Source: Halomonas heilongjiangensis
GTDB taxonomy: Bacteria > Pseudomonadota > Gammaproteobacteria > Pseudomonadales > Halomonadaceae
Direction of reading: 5' to 3'
DNA length: 64,000 nucleotides
Assembly (NCBI RefSeq): GCF_002879645.1
Contig: NZ_PNRE01000025.1
Location: 181,294 to 245,293, forward strand
A program made the translations under genes and the position numbers. Positions 1 to 11,505 of the stretch are shown piece after piece (position 1 is the stretch's first letter; each line of letters begins with the position of its first letter). The notes beneath the pieces are model-generated. The model was given only the letters and a program-made list of their open reading frames with translations, did no database searches and was not told the DNA's origin.

Positions 1-103
1 TGCCGCTGGGCGGGTTGACGGTCTGGGCATGGGCCAGTGCTCCCAGCAGCGTACAGAGCAGGCCGACGAGCAGGGGCAAACAACGTTTCACTTGCAGCAT
101 CAT
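1..103 (-). CDS. N-terminal fragment of an exported protein, cut by the left window edge
   Basis: Only the first 34 or so codons are visible. Tandem ATG codons at 103 and 100 begin a peptide with a positively charged start (K and R near residues 6-7), a leucine-rich core and an AHA|Q-type signal peptidase site, so the product is probably secreted. A GGGAG sequence lies just upstream. The start overlaps the stop codon (TGA at 102-100) of the lipoprotein gene before it, which indicates translational coupling in one operon. The function cannot be read from this fragment. Confidence 0.6.
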   Translation of the reverse strand, partial: MMLQVKRCLPLLVGLLCTLLGALAHAQTVNPPSG

Positions 104-510
104 CGAGCACTCCCTGTACTCAGCATTTCGGTGACCAGGCGCTGGGTCTCCCACCCCTGCGCGCTTTCACAAGCGACCGCCTGCTGGGGACCGGTGCTCG
201 CCGACACTATGCTCAGCCGGCGACACTCACGGCCACTGGCGGCGTGATAGGGCTCGTCGGCCACGACCTCGACGTCGCGGCCCCAGGGGCTCTCGGCCAG
301 GGTGATCACGGCACCACCGGGCGACCGGGAGAGGAAGCCACTGAGGTTCTCGTCCAGGGGCTGACCCCGGCCCCCCTGCACCACGCCGCCCGGCTGCGAA
401 CCGGAGAATCCCCCCGGAGCCGCACACCCTCCCAGAAGCATGGCAAGGCCCAGAACAACCACGCCGTTCCGTGCAGGCCGCCTGAGCAGAAGCTGGACAA
501 TCCTTGACAT
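100..510 (-). CDS. small lipoprotein of unknown function
   Basis: The 136-residue product starts with an arginine-rich n-region and a hydrophobic stretch ending in a lipobox (LLGGC, Cys about residue 29), so it should be lipidated and membrane anchored. The mature part is short, with glycine-rich sequence after the Cys, one internal motif (ESPWGRDVEV) and two further cysteines (C95 and C113) that could form a disulfide. No enzyme motif is visible. It overlaps the following exported protein gene, so the two probably act together in the envelope. The lipoprotein call is firm; the function is unknown. Confidence 0.65.
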   Translation of the reverse strand: MSRIVQLLLRRPARNGVVVLGLAMLLGGCAAPGGFSGSQPGGVVQGGRGQPLDENLSGFLSRSPGGAVITLAESPWGRDVEVVADEPYHAASGRECRRLSIVSASTGPQQAVACESAQGWETQRLVTEMLSTGSAR

Positions 511-714
511 GTGGAATCTCTACATTGATGGCGATGCCTGCCATTCTGCCATGGGCAGGCACCATGAGTGTCGACAAGGGAATAATAGGCCAAATATTGC
601 GCTTTCAGACACGCTACCGCCCGGGGATTTGAACGGACGCATTCCCTTGCCCTGACCAGATGACATCCTGTCGTCTGCCGAGCCCACCCTGTCACGAGTG
701 AGCTCAAAATTGAC

Positions 715-756
715 GGCAATTTTATGGGAGAGATACGCCTATCTCCATAAATTGCC
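715..756. repeat. long imperfect inverted repeat (hairpin)
   Basis: The left arm GGCAATTTTATGGGAGAGATA (715-735) faces the right arm TATCTCCATAAATTGCC (740-756). The stem pairs almost throughout, with a few bulges and a 4-nt loop. There is no T-tract on either side, so this is not an obvious intrinsic terminator. Confidence 0.6.
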
Positions 757-800
757 ATGGAAAGTGCCCTTTCTCTAAGTAGAACAGTCGCCACTTGACT

Positions 801-891
801 ACACCCCTGTCGGCGCGAGATTACATCCCGGAAGGGTTCACTGGAGAGGGTCGCTTATCGCCAACACGCCTGTCGGCGTGTGACTACATCC
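801..891. repeat. two copies of a 28-bp REP-like repeat
   Basis: Positions 801-828 and 864-891 match at 24 of 28 bases (core CCTGTCGGCG, ending TACATCC), with a 63-bp offset. The second copy contains a perfect 7-bp stem (ACACGCC / GGCGTGT around TGTC); in the first copy the stem is degraded. This resembles short palindromic extragenic repeats. Confidence 0.5.
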
Positions 892-1063
892 TGAAGTGAA
901 TCGCCGGGCGAGGTCGTCGATTGTCAACACTACTGCCGACAAATGCATACACCCTGGGGCGAGTCACTGCAGACACAATGCGGGATACCAGTGGCCGGAT
1001 CGGCAGGTGTCGAATCGACTGCCCGCCCCCTCAGGAGTAGCACCAGCCAGCCGCACCATAGAA

Positions 1064-1094
1064 AACGGCCACCTCCCGGGAGGTGGCCGTCGTT
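1064..1094 (-). terminator. intrinsic terminator after gcvT
   Basis: A near-perfect palindrome (AACGGCCACCTCCC and its complement) is followed on the minus strand by GTTTTC. It lies about 60 nt after the gcvT stop codon. Confidence 0.75.
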
Positions 1095-1150
1095 GTCGAG
1101 TCCATGGCAGAGGGGACGGTGCGGCGGTAAGATAACGGTATAAACTCTCT

Positions 1151-2260
1151 CTAGCCGCGATAATAGCCGGGCGCCACGAAGGGCATCTTGCTGACTGTCA
1201 TCGGCAGGCGCTTGCCGCGCACCTCGGCGTAGACGGTGGTGCCCGGCTCGGCCGAGGAGATCGACACGTAGGCCATGGCGACCGGCCGACCCACGCCGGG
1301 GCCGAAGCCCCCCGAGGTCACCACGCCGAGGTGATGGCCGTTGGCGTCATAGAGCTCGGCGCCCTCGCGAACCGGCGCGCGCCCCTCGCCCAGCAGGCCC
1401 ACGCGCTTGCGGCGGTGGTCCTTCGCCTCGATCTGATGCAGGATCAGGTCGGCCCCGGGGAAACCACCGGGCCGCACGCCGCCGCGACGGCGTGGCTTGC
1501 CGATGGCCCAGACCAGCCCCGCCTCCAGCGGCGTGGTGGTGGTGTCGATGTCATGCCCATAGAGGCACAGCCCGGCCTCCAGGCGCAGCGAGTCACGGGC
1601 ACCGAGGCCGATCGCCTCGACCTCCTGCTCGGCCAGCAGCCGGCGGGCCAGGGCCTCGGTGGCATCGGCGGCCACCGAGATCTCGAAGCCATCCTCGCCG
1701 GTATAACCGCTGCGACTGACCCACACCTCGAGGCCCGCGATCTCGAAGCGACCATGCTGCATGAAGACCATGTCACAGGCGTCCGGGCAGAGCCGCTGCA
1801 TCACCGCCTTGGCCTCGGGGCCCTGCAGCGCCAGCAGGCCACGGTCGACCACCTCGACCTCGTGATCGGGCAGGCCACGCCGCAGGTGAGCGACGTCCTG
1901 ATCCTTGCAGGCCGCATTGACCACCAGGTAGAGGTGATCGCCGGCGTTGACCACCATCAGGTCGTCGAGGATGCCCCCCTCCTCGCTGGTGAACAGCGCA
2001 TAGCGTTGCATCCCCTCGGGCAGACCGACGACGTCCGCCGGCACCAGGGTCTCCAGCGCTTCGGCGGGAGACGGGCCACGCAGCAGGACCTGGCCCATGT
2101 GGGAGACATCGAACAGGCCACAGGCGCCACGGGTATGCTCGTGCTCCTTCTTGACACCGAGCGGATACTGCACCGGCATCTCGAAGCCGGCGAAGGGCAC
2201 CAGCTTCGCGCCCAACTCCAGGTGCAGGTCATACAGCGGTGTTCGCTTGAGTTCGCTCAT
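1151..2260 (-). CDS. gcvT: glycine cleavage system T protein (aminomethyltransferase)
   Basis: GcvT transfers the aminomethyl group from lipoyl-GcvH to tetrahydrofolate, releasing ammonia and making 5,10-methylene-THF. The 369-residue product has the normal length for the family and shows the N-terminal folate-binding region (PLYDLHLELGAKLVPFAG at residues 8-25), the conserved GILDDL segment with the catalytic-region aspartates (about 96-101) and a C-terminal barrel domain. The ATG has a clear GAGGAAA site. It is the second gene of a unit with the sodium symporter upstream and is divergent from gcvH-gcvP, so the pathway is split over two transcripts. Confidence 0.96.
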   Translation of the reverse strand: MSELKRTPLYDLHLELGAKLVPFAGFEMPVQYPLGVKKEHEHTRGACGLFDVSHMGQVLLRGPSPAEALETLVPADVVGLPEGMQRYALFTSEEGGILDDLMVVNAGDHLYLVVNAACKDQDVAHLRRGLPDHEVEVVDRGLLALQGPEAKAVMQRLCPDACDMVFMQHGRFEIAGLEVWVSRSGYTGEDGFEISVAADATEALARRLLAEQEVEAIGLGARDSLRLEAGLCLYGHDIDTTTTPLEAGLVWAIGKPRRRGGVRPGGFPGADLILHQIEAKDHRRKRVGLLGEGRAPVREGAELYDANGHHLGVVTSGGFGPGVGRPVAMAYVSISSAEPGTTVYAEVRGKRLPMTVSKMPFVAPGYYRG

Positions 2261-2310
2261 GTCGTTTCCTCATGGGTCATGGTGTCGTGGGGCACAACGC
2301 AGGCCGCTCT

Positions 2311-3714
2311 CTAGCGGTCGTGGTCCAGTTCCTCGCCCGGCAGGATCTCCTTGCCGTCGAAGTAATCGCGGGTCAGCTTGAACACCACCGGCGACAGCAG
2401 GGCCAGGGCGATCAGGTTGGGGATCGCCATCATGGCATTGAAGGTGTCCGCCATCAGCCAGATGAAGCCCAGCTGCGCCATGGCACCCAGTGGAATGGCC
2501 AGCACGAACAGCACCCGATAGAGCATGATGGAGCGGGTACCGAACAGGAACTGGAAGCACTTCTCGCCATAGAAGGACCAACCGAGGATGGTCGTGAAGG
2601 CGAAGACCGCCAGGGCCAGCGAGACGATCTGGTTGCCGAAGCCCGGCAACGCAGCGTCGAAGGAGAGCGCCGTCAGCGAGGCCCCCGCCTCCCCCTCGAT
2701 CCACACCGTGGAGGTGAGGATGACCAGGGCGGTGATGGTGCAGACGATGATGGTGTCGATGAAGGTCCCGAGCATGGCGATCAGGCCTTGACGTACCGGG
2801 TTCTTGGTCCTGGCCGCGGCGTGGGCGATGGGCGCACTGCCGAGCCCTGCCTCGTTGGAGAAGATGCCGCGGGCCACGCCGAAGCGAATCGCCGCCATCA
2901 CGGCCGCCCCGGCGAAGCCACCGGCCGCCGCCATAGGATTGAAGGCGTAGTAGAAGATCAGGCGGAAGGCTTCGCCGATCTGGCCGGCATTGACGATCAG
3001 CACCAGCAGACCGGCAAGCACGTAGAGGATGCCCATGATCGGCACCAGCTTGCCCGCCACCCTGGCGATACGCTTGATGCCACCGAGAATCACCGCACCG
3101 GCCAGCACCATGATCACGACACCGGTCAGCCAGTGGGGGATGTTGAAGGTCGAATCGAGAGCATCGGCCACCGAGTTGGACTGCACGGTATTGCCGATGC
3201 CGAAGGCCGCCACGGCCCCGAAGAAGGCGAAGGCGCCCCCCAGCCATAGCCACTTCCTGCCCAGCCCGTTCTTGATGTAGAACATCGGCCCCCCGACATG
3301 GTAGCCGGTGCTGTCGGTCTCGCGGTAGCGCACGGCCAGCACCGCCTCGGCGAACTTGGTGGCCATGCCCACCAGGGCGGTGATCCACATCCAGAACACC
3401 GCCCCGGGGCCACCCAGGGCGATGGCCGTGGCCACCCCGGCGATGTTGCCGGTACCGATGGTGGCCGAAAGCGCCGTCATCAGGGCGTTGAAGGGCGAGA
3501 TCTCCCCCTCTTCCTCCTTGGCCCTCTTCTCGCCCGGTGCCAGTTTGCGATCACGCCCCTGCCACATCAGACGGAAGCCCATGCCGAGCTTGCGGATCGG
3601 CATCAGCTTCAGGCCGATCTGCAGATAGAGGCCCACCCCGAGCAGCAGGATGAGCATCAGGGGGCCCCAGACCACGCTGTTGATGGCACCGAAGATACTG
3701 TTCAAGGTTTCCAC
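2311..3714 (-). CDS. AGCS-family sodium:alanine/glycine symporter
   Basis: This is an integral membrane carrier of the alanine/glycine:cation symporter family. The protein has about ten hydrophobic helices and family signatures such as ATIGTGNIAGVATAI near residue 85 and SNEAGLGSAPIAHA mid-protein. I favour a GTG start at 3714, because AGGGAG lies 6 nt upstream of it; a GTG at 3732 would add six residues but lacks such a site. It is about 50 nt upstream of gcvT on the same strand, which suggests that glycine is the main substrate and that uptake and cleavage are co-expressed. The substrate is inferred from context. Confidence 0.9.
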   Translation of the reverse strand: METLNSIFGAINSVVWGPLMLILLLGVGLYLQIGLKLMPIRKLGMGFRLMWQGRDRKLAPGEKRAKEEEGEISPFNALMTALSATIGTGNIAGVATAIALGGPGAVFWMWITALVGMATKFAEAVLAVRYRETDSTGYHVGGPMFYIKNGLGRKWLWLGGAFAFFGAVAAFGIGNTVQSNSVADALDSTFNIPHWLTGVVIMVLAGAVILGGIKRIARVAGKLVPIMGILYVLAGLLVLIVNAGQIGEAFRLIFYYAFNPMAAAGGFAGAAVMAAIRFGVARGIFSNEAGLGSAPIAHAAARTKNPVRQGLIAMLGTFIDTIIVCTITALVILTSTVWIEGEAGASLTALSFDAALPGFGNQIVSLALAVFAFTTILGWSFYGEKCFQFLFGTRSIMLYRVLFVLAIPLGAMAQLGFIWLMADTFNAMMAIPNLIALALLSPVVFKLTRDYFDGKEILPGEELDHDR

Positions 3715-3939
3715 GAACGTCTCCCTTTTCACTTGTTGTTATGGCCTGCCACGCAGCGCCGCAGGCCAACCCGAGCAGGTGATCATCACGGCGAAAGCAC
3801 TTGCGAACGGATGATCGATAGAATGAGCCCGCGTACCATAGCGGATCATGCCGTTATCACACCAGTCTCGTGGAACGCTGAGGCAGGCCTTCCCTCATCA
3901 TGCTCCGGCGACCAGCGCCGGCCGATCGCGGAGAAAATA

Positions 3940-3955
3940 GTTTCCTATTGGAAAC
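3940..3955. promoter_or_regulatory. candidate operator palindrome, symporter side
   Basis: GTTTCC-TATT-GGAAAC has two perfect 6-bp arms. It lies about 225 nt upstream of the symporter start. A similar sequence precedes gcvH, so one regulator may act on both units. The regulator is unknown. Confidence 0.45.
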
Positions 3956-4238
3956 ACGCACTCTACCGGCCGCTCCCGCACCACGCAACCGCCTCGGCGC
4001 CAGGACCCGCAGCCGACGCCGCGCGGCTCCCCACCAGCGTAGTGAGTCGTGCCGCCATCTGTCGACTGGCCGTGCCGGCGCGCCGCTGCCCCGGGCCCGG
4101 GACAAGCCACTGGACGTCGCCGACTCGTCGAGCCACCCTGAGAGGCGGGTATTGCCCTGCAGGCGTCGCCTCCGGCAATGCCGAGGACGGACTCGCCAAA
4201 CGCCGCCAATGGCGTTAGCATTCGCGAAACCGGTAAAC

Positions 4239-4258
4239 CTTTTTCGTATAGGAAAACG
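4239..4258. promoter_or_regulatory. candidate operator palindrome overlapping the gcvH ribosome-binding site
   Basis: CTTTTTCGTATAGGAAAACG reads on the minus strand as TTTCCTATACGAAAA, matching the upstream palindrome at most positions. Its AGGA half is also the gcvH Shine-Dalgarno sequence, so part of the similarity could be coincidence. Confidence 0.35.
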
Positions 4259-4260
4259 TG

Positions 4261-4653
4261 ATGAGCTCAATCCCAGCCAACCTTCGTTATGCCGAAAGCC
4301 ATGAATGGGTACTCGACAACGGCGACGGCACCGTGACCATCGGCATCACCGACCATGCCCAGGGAGCACTGGGCGACGTGGTCTTCGTCGAGCTCCCCGA
4401 GGTGGGGCGTGCCCTCGAACACAATGAGGAGTTCGGCGTGATCGAGTCGGTCAAGGCCGCCTCCGACCTCTATGCCCCCGTGGCCGGCGAGATCGTCGAG
4501 GTCAACGAAGCCCTCGAGGATGCCCCCGAGACGGTCAACGAGTCGCCCTACGAGGATGGCTGGATCATGAAGGTCCGCATCACCGATGCCGCCGCCCTCG
4601 ACGCCCTGCTCGATGCCGACGGCTACCAGGCCGTGACCGACGCCGACGACTGA
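4261..4653 (+). CDS. gcvH: glycine cleavage system H protein (lipoyl carrier)
   Basis: GcvH carries the aminomethyl intermediate between the P, T and L proteins on a lipoylated lysine. The 130-residue product has the family length, the N-terminal SHEW motif (residues 13-16) and the lipoylation site ESVKAASD, with Lys65 as the attachment residue. The ATG at 4261 follows AGGA with 7-nt spacing; a GTG immediately before it (4258) is the alternative start. It is followed by gcvP after 96 nt containing a GC-rich hairpin. No lipoylation enzyme lies in the window. Confidence 0.96.
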   Translation: MSSIPANLRYAESHEWVLDNGDGTVTIGITDHAQGALGDVVFVELPEVGRALEHNEEFGVIESVKAASDLYAPVAGEIVEVNEALEDAPETVNESPYEDGWIMKVRITDAAALDALLDADGYQAVTDADD

Positions 4654-4672
4654 TCTCTTCGCCGATCTCGCC

Positions 4673-4693
4673 CCCCGGCCACCGCGGCCGGGG
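4673..4693 (+). terminator. intercistronic GC hairpin between gcvH and gcvP
   Basis: CCCCGGCC and GGCCGGGG are separated by 5 nt and are not followed by a T-run. It may cause partial termination or protect the gcvH message, which would give more H than P protein. That role is inferred. Confidence 0.4.
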
Positions 4694-4749
4694 ACACTGC
4701 TTCGCCGACCGCCGCCGCTACGGCAGGTCCAGACTACACAGGGTGCTCC

Positions 4750-7644
<2,895 letters not shown>

Positions 7645-7660
7645 AGGCCATGACTGACGA

Positions 7661-7684
7661 GAGGCCCCACCACCGCGGGGCCTC
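7661..7684. terminator. terminator shared by convergent gcvP and LysR gene
   Basis: GAGGCCCC and GGGGCCTC form an 8-bp stem 17 nt after the gcvP stop, followed by TTCG on the plus strand. The convergent LysR gene ends 30 nt to the right, so the hairpin can serve both directions. Confidence 0.65.
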
Positions 7685-7714
7685 TTCGCCTGGCAGAGCG
7701 TCACGGCGCCCCGC

Positions 7715-8641
7715 CTAGCCGAAGCCCGGCTGCTCGCTGTAGCCGTAGAGCGCCTGGCGCCGCTGCTCGCGGAAGTCCTCCAGCAGGCGCGCATAGCGGC
7801 GCGGCATCTCGACCCCGGCGCGACTCACCAGGTGCAACGTCTCGTGGACCGGCACCGGCAGGTCGAGCTCCTTGACCTGGCGCTGCCAGGGCGAGGTCTC
7901 GAGCACCAGCCGCGAGACCACCGTGAACCCCAGGCCACGGGCCACGGCGTCCAGCACCATGCCCACCTCATTGGTGAACCCCTGGCGCCGGAAGTGGCTC
8001 ATCGAACGGAACTCCGCCGGAAAGTTGCTGCGCAGCAGCGCCCCGGCATGGTTCATGCCTTCCGAATGGCTGATGAAGCCGATGCCCATCAGGTCGGCAA
8101 GGCCGCTCCCCGCAAAGTCGGCCGGCACCACCAGGCAGAGCGGCTCGCGGTGCCACGGCTCGATGTCCAGGTCGGGCTGCCTGACCTCTTCGGTGATGAT
8201 GCCGAGATCGTAACGACCGCCCAGGACGTCCTGGGCGATCTCTTGGTTGAAGGCGAAGCTGTAGCTCACGGTCAGCCCGGGGTGCATCTGCTGCTGGCCG
8301 AGGATGAACGGATAGAGCATCAGCCCCACGCTGCCGGGCGAGGCCAGTCGGCAATCGCCGGAGAAGAGCGAGTCGGCATCGAGGGAGTGGCGGAACTGCT
8401 CGTGCTCGGCGAACAGCTTCAACGCATAGTCGTAGGCGCGACGCCCCGCCTCGGTGAGGGTGAAGCGGCGCCCGTGGCGATCGAGCAAGGGCTTGTCCAG
8501 GTACTGCTCGAGCTTGCGCACGTGCTGGCTGACCCCGGGCTGGGTCATCTCCAGCTGGCGGGCCGTGCGAGTGAAACTGCCGGTCTCGACCAGGGTGATG
8601 AAGGTACGGAAGTACAGGGCATTGAACATGGGGGGGGACAC
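7715..8641 (-). CDS. LysR-family transcriptional regulator
   Basis: The product is about 308 residues, the usual LysR length. The N-terminal winged helix-turn-helix is clear (GSFTRTARQLEMTQPGVSQHVRKLEQYLDKPLL, about residues 21-53), followed by a linker helix and a periplasmic-binding-protein-like effector domain. The first start is a GTG at 8641; an ATG four codons later gives a more typical LysR N-terminus (MFNALYFRTF). It is divergent from ppnN, but nothing in the sequence shows which genes it controls. It does not look like a close ArgP or GcvA homologue. Confidence 0.9.
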   Translation of the reverse strand: MSPPMFNALYFRTFITLVETGSFTRTARQLEMTQPGVSQHVRKLEQYLDKPLLDRHGRRFTLTEAGRRAYDYALKLFAEHEQFRHSLDADSLFSGDCRLASPGSVGLMLYPFILGQQQMHPGLTVSYSFAFNQEIAQDVLGGRYDLGIITEEVRQPDLDIEPWHREPLCLVVPADFAGSGLADLMGIGFISHSEGMNHAGALLRSNFPAEFRSMSHFRRQGFTNEVGMVLDAVARGLGFTVVSRLVLETSPWQRQVKELDLPVPVHETLHLVSRAGVEMPRRYARLLEDFREQRRQALYGYSEQPGFG

Positions 8642-8794
8642 GTCACTCGCGGGAGCCGGCTAGCACGCATTCTACCAGCTCGCCTGCCCCGTCGCACCGC
8701 TGCGCGACGGCGACCGGCCATGGTAGCATCTTCACTGACACCCGGCCCGTGATGCCGGCCAAGCACGACTCCGTTCACGACAAGGACGCCCAGG

Positions 8795-10156
8795 ATGCCC
8801 GATACCATTTCCAGTACCATCTCGCCGGAAGGCAGCCTGGAGATACTCTCCCAGCACGAGGTCAGTCGCCTCCACGACACCTCCCGCAGCGGGCTGCACG
8901 ACCTGCTGCGCCGCTGCGCCCTCGCCGTGCTCAACTGCGGCAACCCCACCGACGACAGCGTGGCGCTGATGGAGGCCTACCAGGACTTCGACATCGAGGT
9001 GATCCCGCAGGACCGCGGCGTGCGCCTCAAGCTCACCAACGCCCCGGCCGAGGCCTTCGTCGACGGCAAGATGATCCGCGGCATCCGGGAGCACCTCTCG
9101 TCGATCCTGCGCGACATCGTCTACGTCTACAACGAGATCCAGACCCATCGACGCTTCGACCTCACCACCGGCGAGGGCACCACCAACGCGGTCTTCCATA
9201 TCCTGCGCAAGGCCGGCACCCTGAAGCCGGGGCGCGACCCCAGCCTGGTGGTGTGCTGGGGCGGCCATTCGATCTCCCGGGAGGAGTACGAGTACAGCAA
9301 GGACGTGGGCTACCACCTGGGCCTGCGGGAGCTGGACATCTGCACCGGCTGCGGCCCCGGTGCCATGAAGGGACCCATGAAGGGCGCCAACGTGGCCCAC
9401 GCCAAGCAGCGCCGCCACCAGGGCCGCTACCTGGGTGTCTCGGAGCCCGGCATCATCGCCGCCGAGGCCCCCAATCCCATCGTCAACGAACTGGTGGTGA
9501 TGCCCGATATCGAGAAGCGCCTGGAAGCCTTCGTGCGCCTGGGCCACGGCATCATCGTCTTCCCCGGCGGCGTGGGCACCGCCGAGGAGATCCTCTATCT
9601 GCTCGGCATCCTGCTGCACCCGCAGAACGGTGACATGGAGCTGCCGGTGATCTTCACCGGCCCCGCCGACTCCGCCGACTACTTCCGGCGCATCGACGAG
9701 TTCCTGGTCTACACCCTGGGCGAGGAGGTGCGTCGGCTCTATCGCATCATCATCGACAACCCCACCGAGGTGGCGCGCACCATGCGCAAGGGAGTCGACA
9801 CCGTCACCGACTATCGCAGGACCCGCCAGGATGCCTTCTACTACAACTGGCGACTGAACATCGACCGTCACTTCCAGGAGCCCTTCGCCCCCACCCACGA
9901 GGCGATGGCGGGGCTGGCCCTGCATCGCCAGCAGCCGGTGCACGAGCTGGCCGCCAACCTGCGCCGCGCCTTCTCGGGCATCGTCGCCGGCAACGTCAAG
10001 GAGCACGGAATTCGCGCCATCCAGGCCCATGGCCCCTTCGAGCTACATGCCGAACCGGAACTGATGACGCGTCTCGACGAGCTGCTCACCTCCTTCGTCG
10101 CCCAGGGTCGCATGAAGCTCGCCGGCGACTACGAGCCCTGCTACCGGCTGGCGTGA
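8795..10156 (+). CDS. ppnN: pyrimidine/purine nucleotide 5'-monophosphate nucleosidase
   Basis: PpnN (YgdH in E. coli) splits nucleoside monophosphates into base and ribose 5-phosphate and in E. coli responds to (p)ppGpp. The 453-residue product matches the family length. The LOG-type Rossmann core shows the hallmark PGGVGTAEE at about 257-265, plus the upstream CWGGHSIS and [15 protein letters not shown] segments that build the nucleotide site. It is transcribed alone: a LysR gene is divergent on the left and a convergent flavodoxin unit lies on the right. Confidence 0.93.
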   Translation: MPDTISSTISPEGSLEILSQHEVSRLHDTSRSGLHDLLRRCALAVLNCGNPTDDSVALMEAYQDFDIEVIPQDRGVRLKLTNAPAEAFVDGKMIRGIREHLSSILRDIVYVYNEIQTHRRFDLTTGEGTTNAVFHILRKAGTLKPGRDPSLVVCWGGHSISREEYEYSKDVGYHLGLRELDICTGCGPGAMKGPMKGANVAHAKQRRHQGRYLGVSEPGIIAAEAPNPIVNELVVMPDIEKRLEAFVRLGHGIIVFPGGVGTAEEILYLLGILLHPQNGDMELPVIFTGPADSADYFRRIDEFLVYTLGEEVRRLYRIIIDNPTEVARTMRKGVDTVTDYRRTRQDAFYYNWRLNIDRHFQEPFAPTHEAMAGLALHRQQPVHELAANLRRAFSGIVAGNVKEHGIRAIQAHGPFELHAEPELMTRLDELLTSFVAQGRMKLAGDYEPCYRLA

Positions 10157-10166
10157 CCCACGCCCC

Positions 10167-10535
10167 TCACGCCCTCTCGGCCCGCCACCAGAGCCAGAGG
10201 GCGTGGAGCAACAGGCCGAGGGTGGCGCCATGGGCGAGCAGCAGTTGCCAGCCGATCCAGTCGGTGAACAGGGCGTGCCAGGCGCCCATGCCGGCGAGCC
10301 CGGCCAGCAGGCTGAGGCCCAGCCGGCCCAGCAGGCCCGGCAAGCGCCGGCGCGCATCGCCGGCCAGCATCCGCCAGTGGATGAAGGCCACCGCCGCCAC
10401 CGCCACCACGGCGATCAGGATCAACGACAGCCGTGTCTCGTGACCGCCCACCAGGAAACGGGGCACGGTGGCCAGCATCAGCAGCACCAGGCCCAGCATC
10501 AGGCTGAGCCGCTCGGGGGTGGGGTTGGCCCCCAT
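10167..10535 (-). CDS. small integral membrane protein, unknown function
   Basis: The 122-residue product has about four hydrophobic segments (residues 10-28, 37-55, 70-88 and 95-115) and few charged residues outside an arginine-rich loop near 60-70. No catalytic motif is visible. Its start lies 1 nt after the flavodoxin stop, so the two are translated from one message. This hints at an electron-transfer or membrane role but does not show one. Confidence 0.7.
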   Translation of the reverse strand: MGANPTPERLSLMLGLVLLMLATVPRFLVGGHETRLSLILIAVVAVAAVAFIHWRMLAGDARRRLPGLLGRLGLSLLAGLAGMGAWHALFTDWIGWQLLLAHGATLGLLLHALWLWWRAERA

Positions 10536-10536
10536 C

Positions 10537-11001
10537 TCAGGCCACCTTCAGCTGCTGGGTCTCGATCCACTCCTCGGCCCAGGGGAGCGCCTCGTCGTCG
10601 GCCATGAAGGTCTCCATGGCATCGACCTCGAGGCGCTCACCCAGGCGAAGCGCCCCCTGCCCCGCGAGCAGTTCATCGAGGCTGCGCCCCGCGCCACAGA
10701 AGGTATCACCGTAGGAGCTGTCGCCCAGGGCGATCAGCCCGTAGCGCAATCCGCTCAGCGACGGCGATTGCTCGTCGATGGCGCGCACGAAGGGCACGAA
10801 ATTGCCGGGGTAGTCCCCGCTGCCGGTGGTGGAGACGCAGAACAGCGCCAGGTCGGTGGTCGACCCGGTCAGGTCCTCGAGGGTCGGCTGATCGAAGATG
10901 GCCACCTCGTAGCCGGCCTGTTCGAACAACGGCTTGACCTGCTCCGCGACGTCCAGGGCGCCGCCGTACATGGTACCGACGAAGATCTTCAGCATGGGCA
11001 T
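10537..11001 (-). CDS. flavodoxin / MioC-like flavoprotein
   Basis: This is a 154-residue flavodoxin-fold protein. The FMN phosphate loop is GTMYGGALDVAE (residues 9-20), and the isoalloxazine-binding loops STTGSGDYPGNF and LGDSSYGDTFCGAG follow, as in the MioC and sulfite-reductase-type subgroup rather than long-chain flavodoxins. It should carry electrons in the cytoplasm; in E. coli MioC supports biotin synthase. Two ATG codons (11001 and 10995) are possible starts. It is co-transcribed with the small membrane protein gene. Confidence 0.85.
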   Translation of the reverse strand: MPMLKIFVGTMYGGALDVAEQVKPLFEQAGYEVAIFDQPTLEDLTGSTTDLALFCVSTTGSGDYPGNFVPFVRAIDEQSPSLSGLRYGLIALGDSSYGDTFCGAGRSLDELLAGQGALRLGERLEVDAMETFMADDEALPWAEEWIETQQLKVA

Positions 11002-11230
11002 GTCTTGGATTTACCTGAGAATTCCGGTCGGATTTTAACATGCTGCCGGGTCGCGGCGCATCCCGACCGCGGTGACGGGCAGGGCCATCGCAGATAGCAG
11101 CGTTGCTCGGGGCTGATCCGCCGACAGGCCTGCGGCGACGGGTGGGACACCCGGCCGCAGCCGGCGCCCTGCACCGCGGGCCATGGCCGAGTATAATGCT
11201 CGGGTTCTCTTCCCCCTGCACGGAGGCGAT

Positions 11231-11437
11231 ATGCAGCAGACCTTCGAGGCCTGGGTCACGCCGATCATGATCGGCGGCCTGATCCTCTTCATGTGCTTCA
11301 TCATCTGGGATCTGGCGAAGAAGTCCCAGGCCGGACGCTTCGGCACCCTCATGCTGTTCGTCGTTCTCGGCGCCGGCATGCTGGGCTATGTGTTCAAGGT
11401 GGTCATCACCTGGATGATGGAGAATGGCGGCGTCTGA
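11231..11437 (+). CDS. DUF2788-type small membrane protein
   Basis: The 68-residue product has two predicted membrane helices (about residues 9-28 and 41-60) joined by a short basic loop (KKSQAGR). The ATG at 11231 is preceded by GGAGGCGAT, a better site than the in-frame ATG at 11183. It resembles the DUF2788 family, whose function is not known. It stands alone, with the flavodoxin unit divergent and ihfA convergent. Confidence 0.75.
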   Translation: MQQTFEAWVTPIMIGGLILFMCFIIWDLAKKSQAGRFGTLMLFVVLGAGMLGYVFKVVITWMMENGGV

Positions 11438-11454
11438 TCCACCATGCTCCAGCA

Positions 11455-11495
11455 CGACACGACAACGCCACCCATCGGGTGGCGTTGTCGTGTCG
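11455..11495. terminator. bidirectional hairpin between DUF2788 gene and ihfA
   Basis: A 19-bp perfect stem (left arm 11455-11473, right arm 11477-11495) has an ATC loop. There is no long T-tract, but position between convergent genes and stem strength fit a shared terminator. Confidence 0.7.
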
Positions 11496-11505
11496 GGGGC
11501 GGCGC

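Larger units (their letters stand above)
511..1150. other. 640-nt gene-free region with hairpins and a diverged repeat
   Basis: No convincing coding frame is present. It holds the upstream region of the lipoprotein operon, a long AT-rich hairpin (715-756), two copies of a 28-bp repeat (801-891) and, at the right end, the gcvT terminator. The spacing and structure would fit repetitive extragenic elements or a small RNA, but no promoter pair was identified. Confidence 0.5.
3715..4260. other. divergent promoter region between the symporter-gcvT and gcvH-gcvP units
   Basis: About 545 nt without a supported gene. I looked on both strands for the glycine riboswitch core and did not find it. What stands out is a TTTCCTAT..GAAA palindrome present once on each side (3940-3955 and 4239-4258). 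Confidence 0.6.

Noticed and set aside
801..891. CRISPR-like array
   Set aside because: Only two diverged copies of a palindromic unit, no cas genes and no further spacing pattern.
3715..4260. Glycine riboswitch upstream of the gcv genes
   Set aside because: Neither strand has the conserved aptamer core; only the paired palindromes were found.
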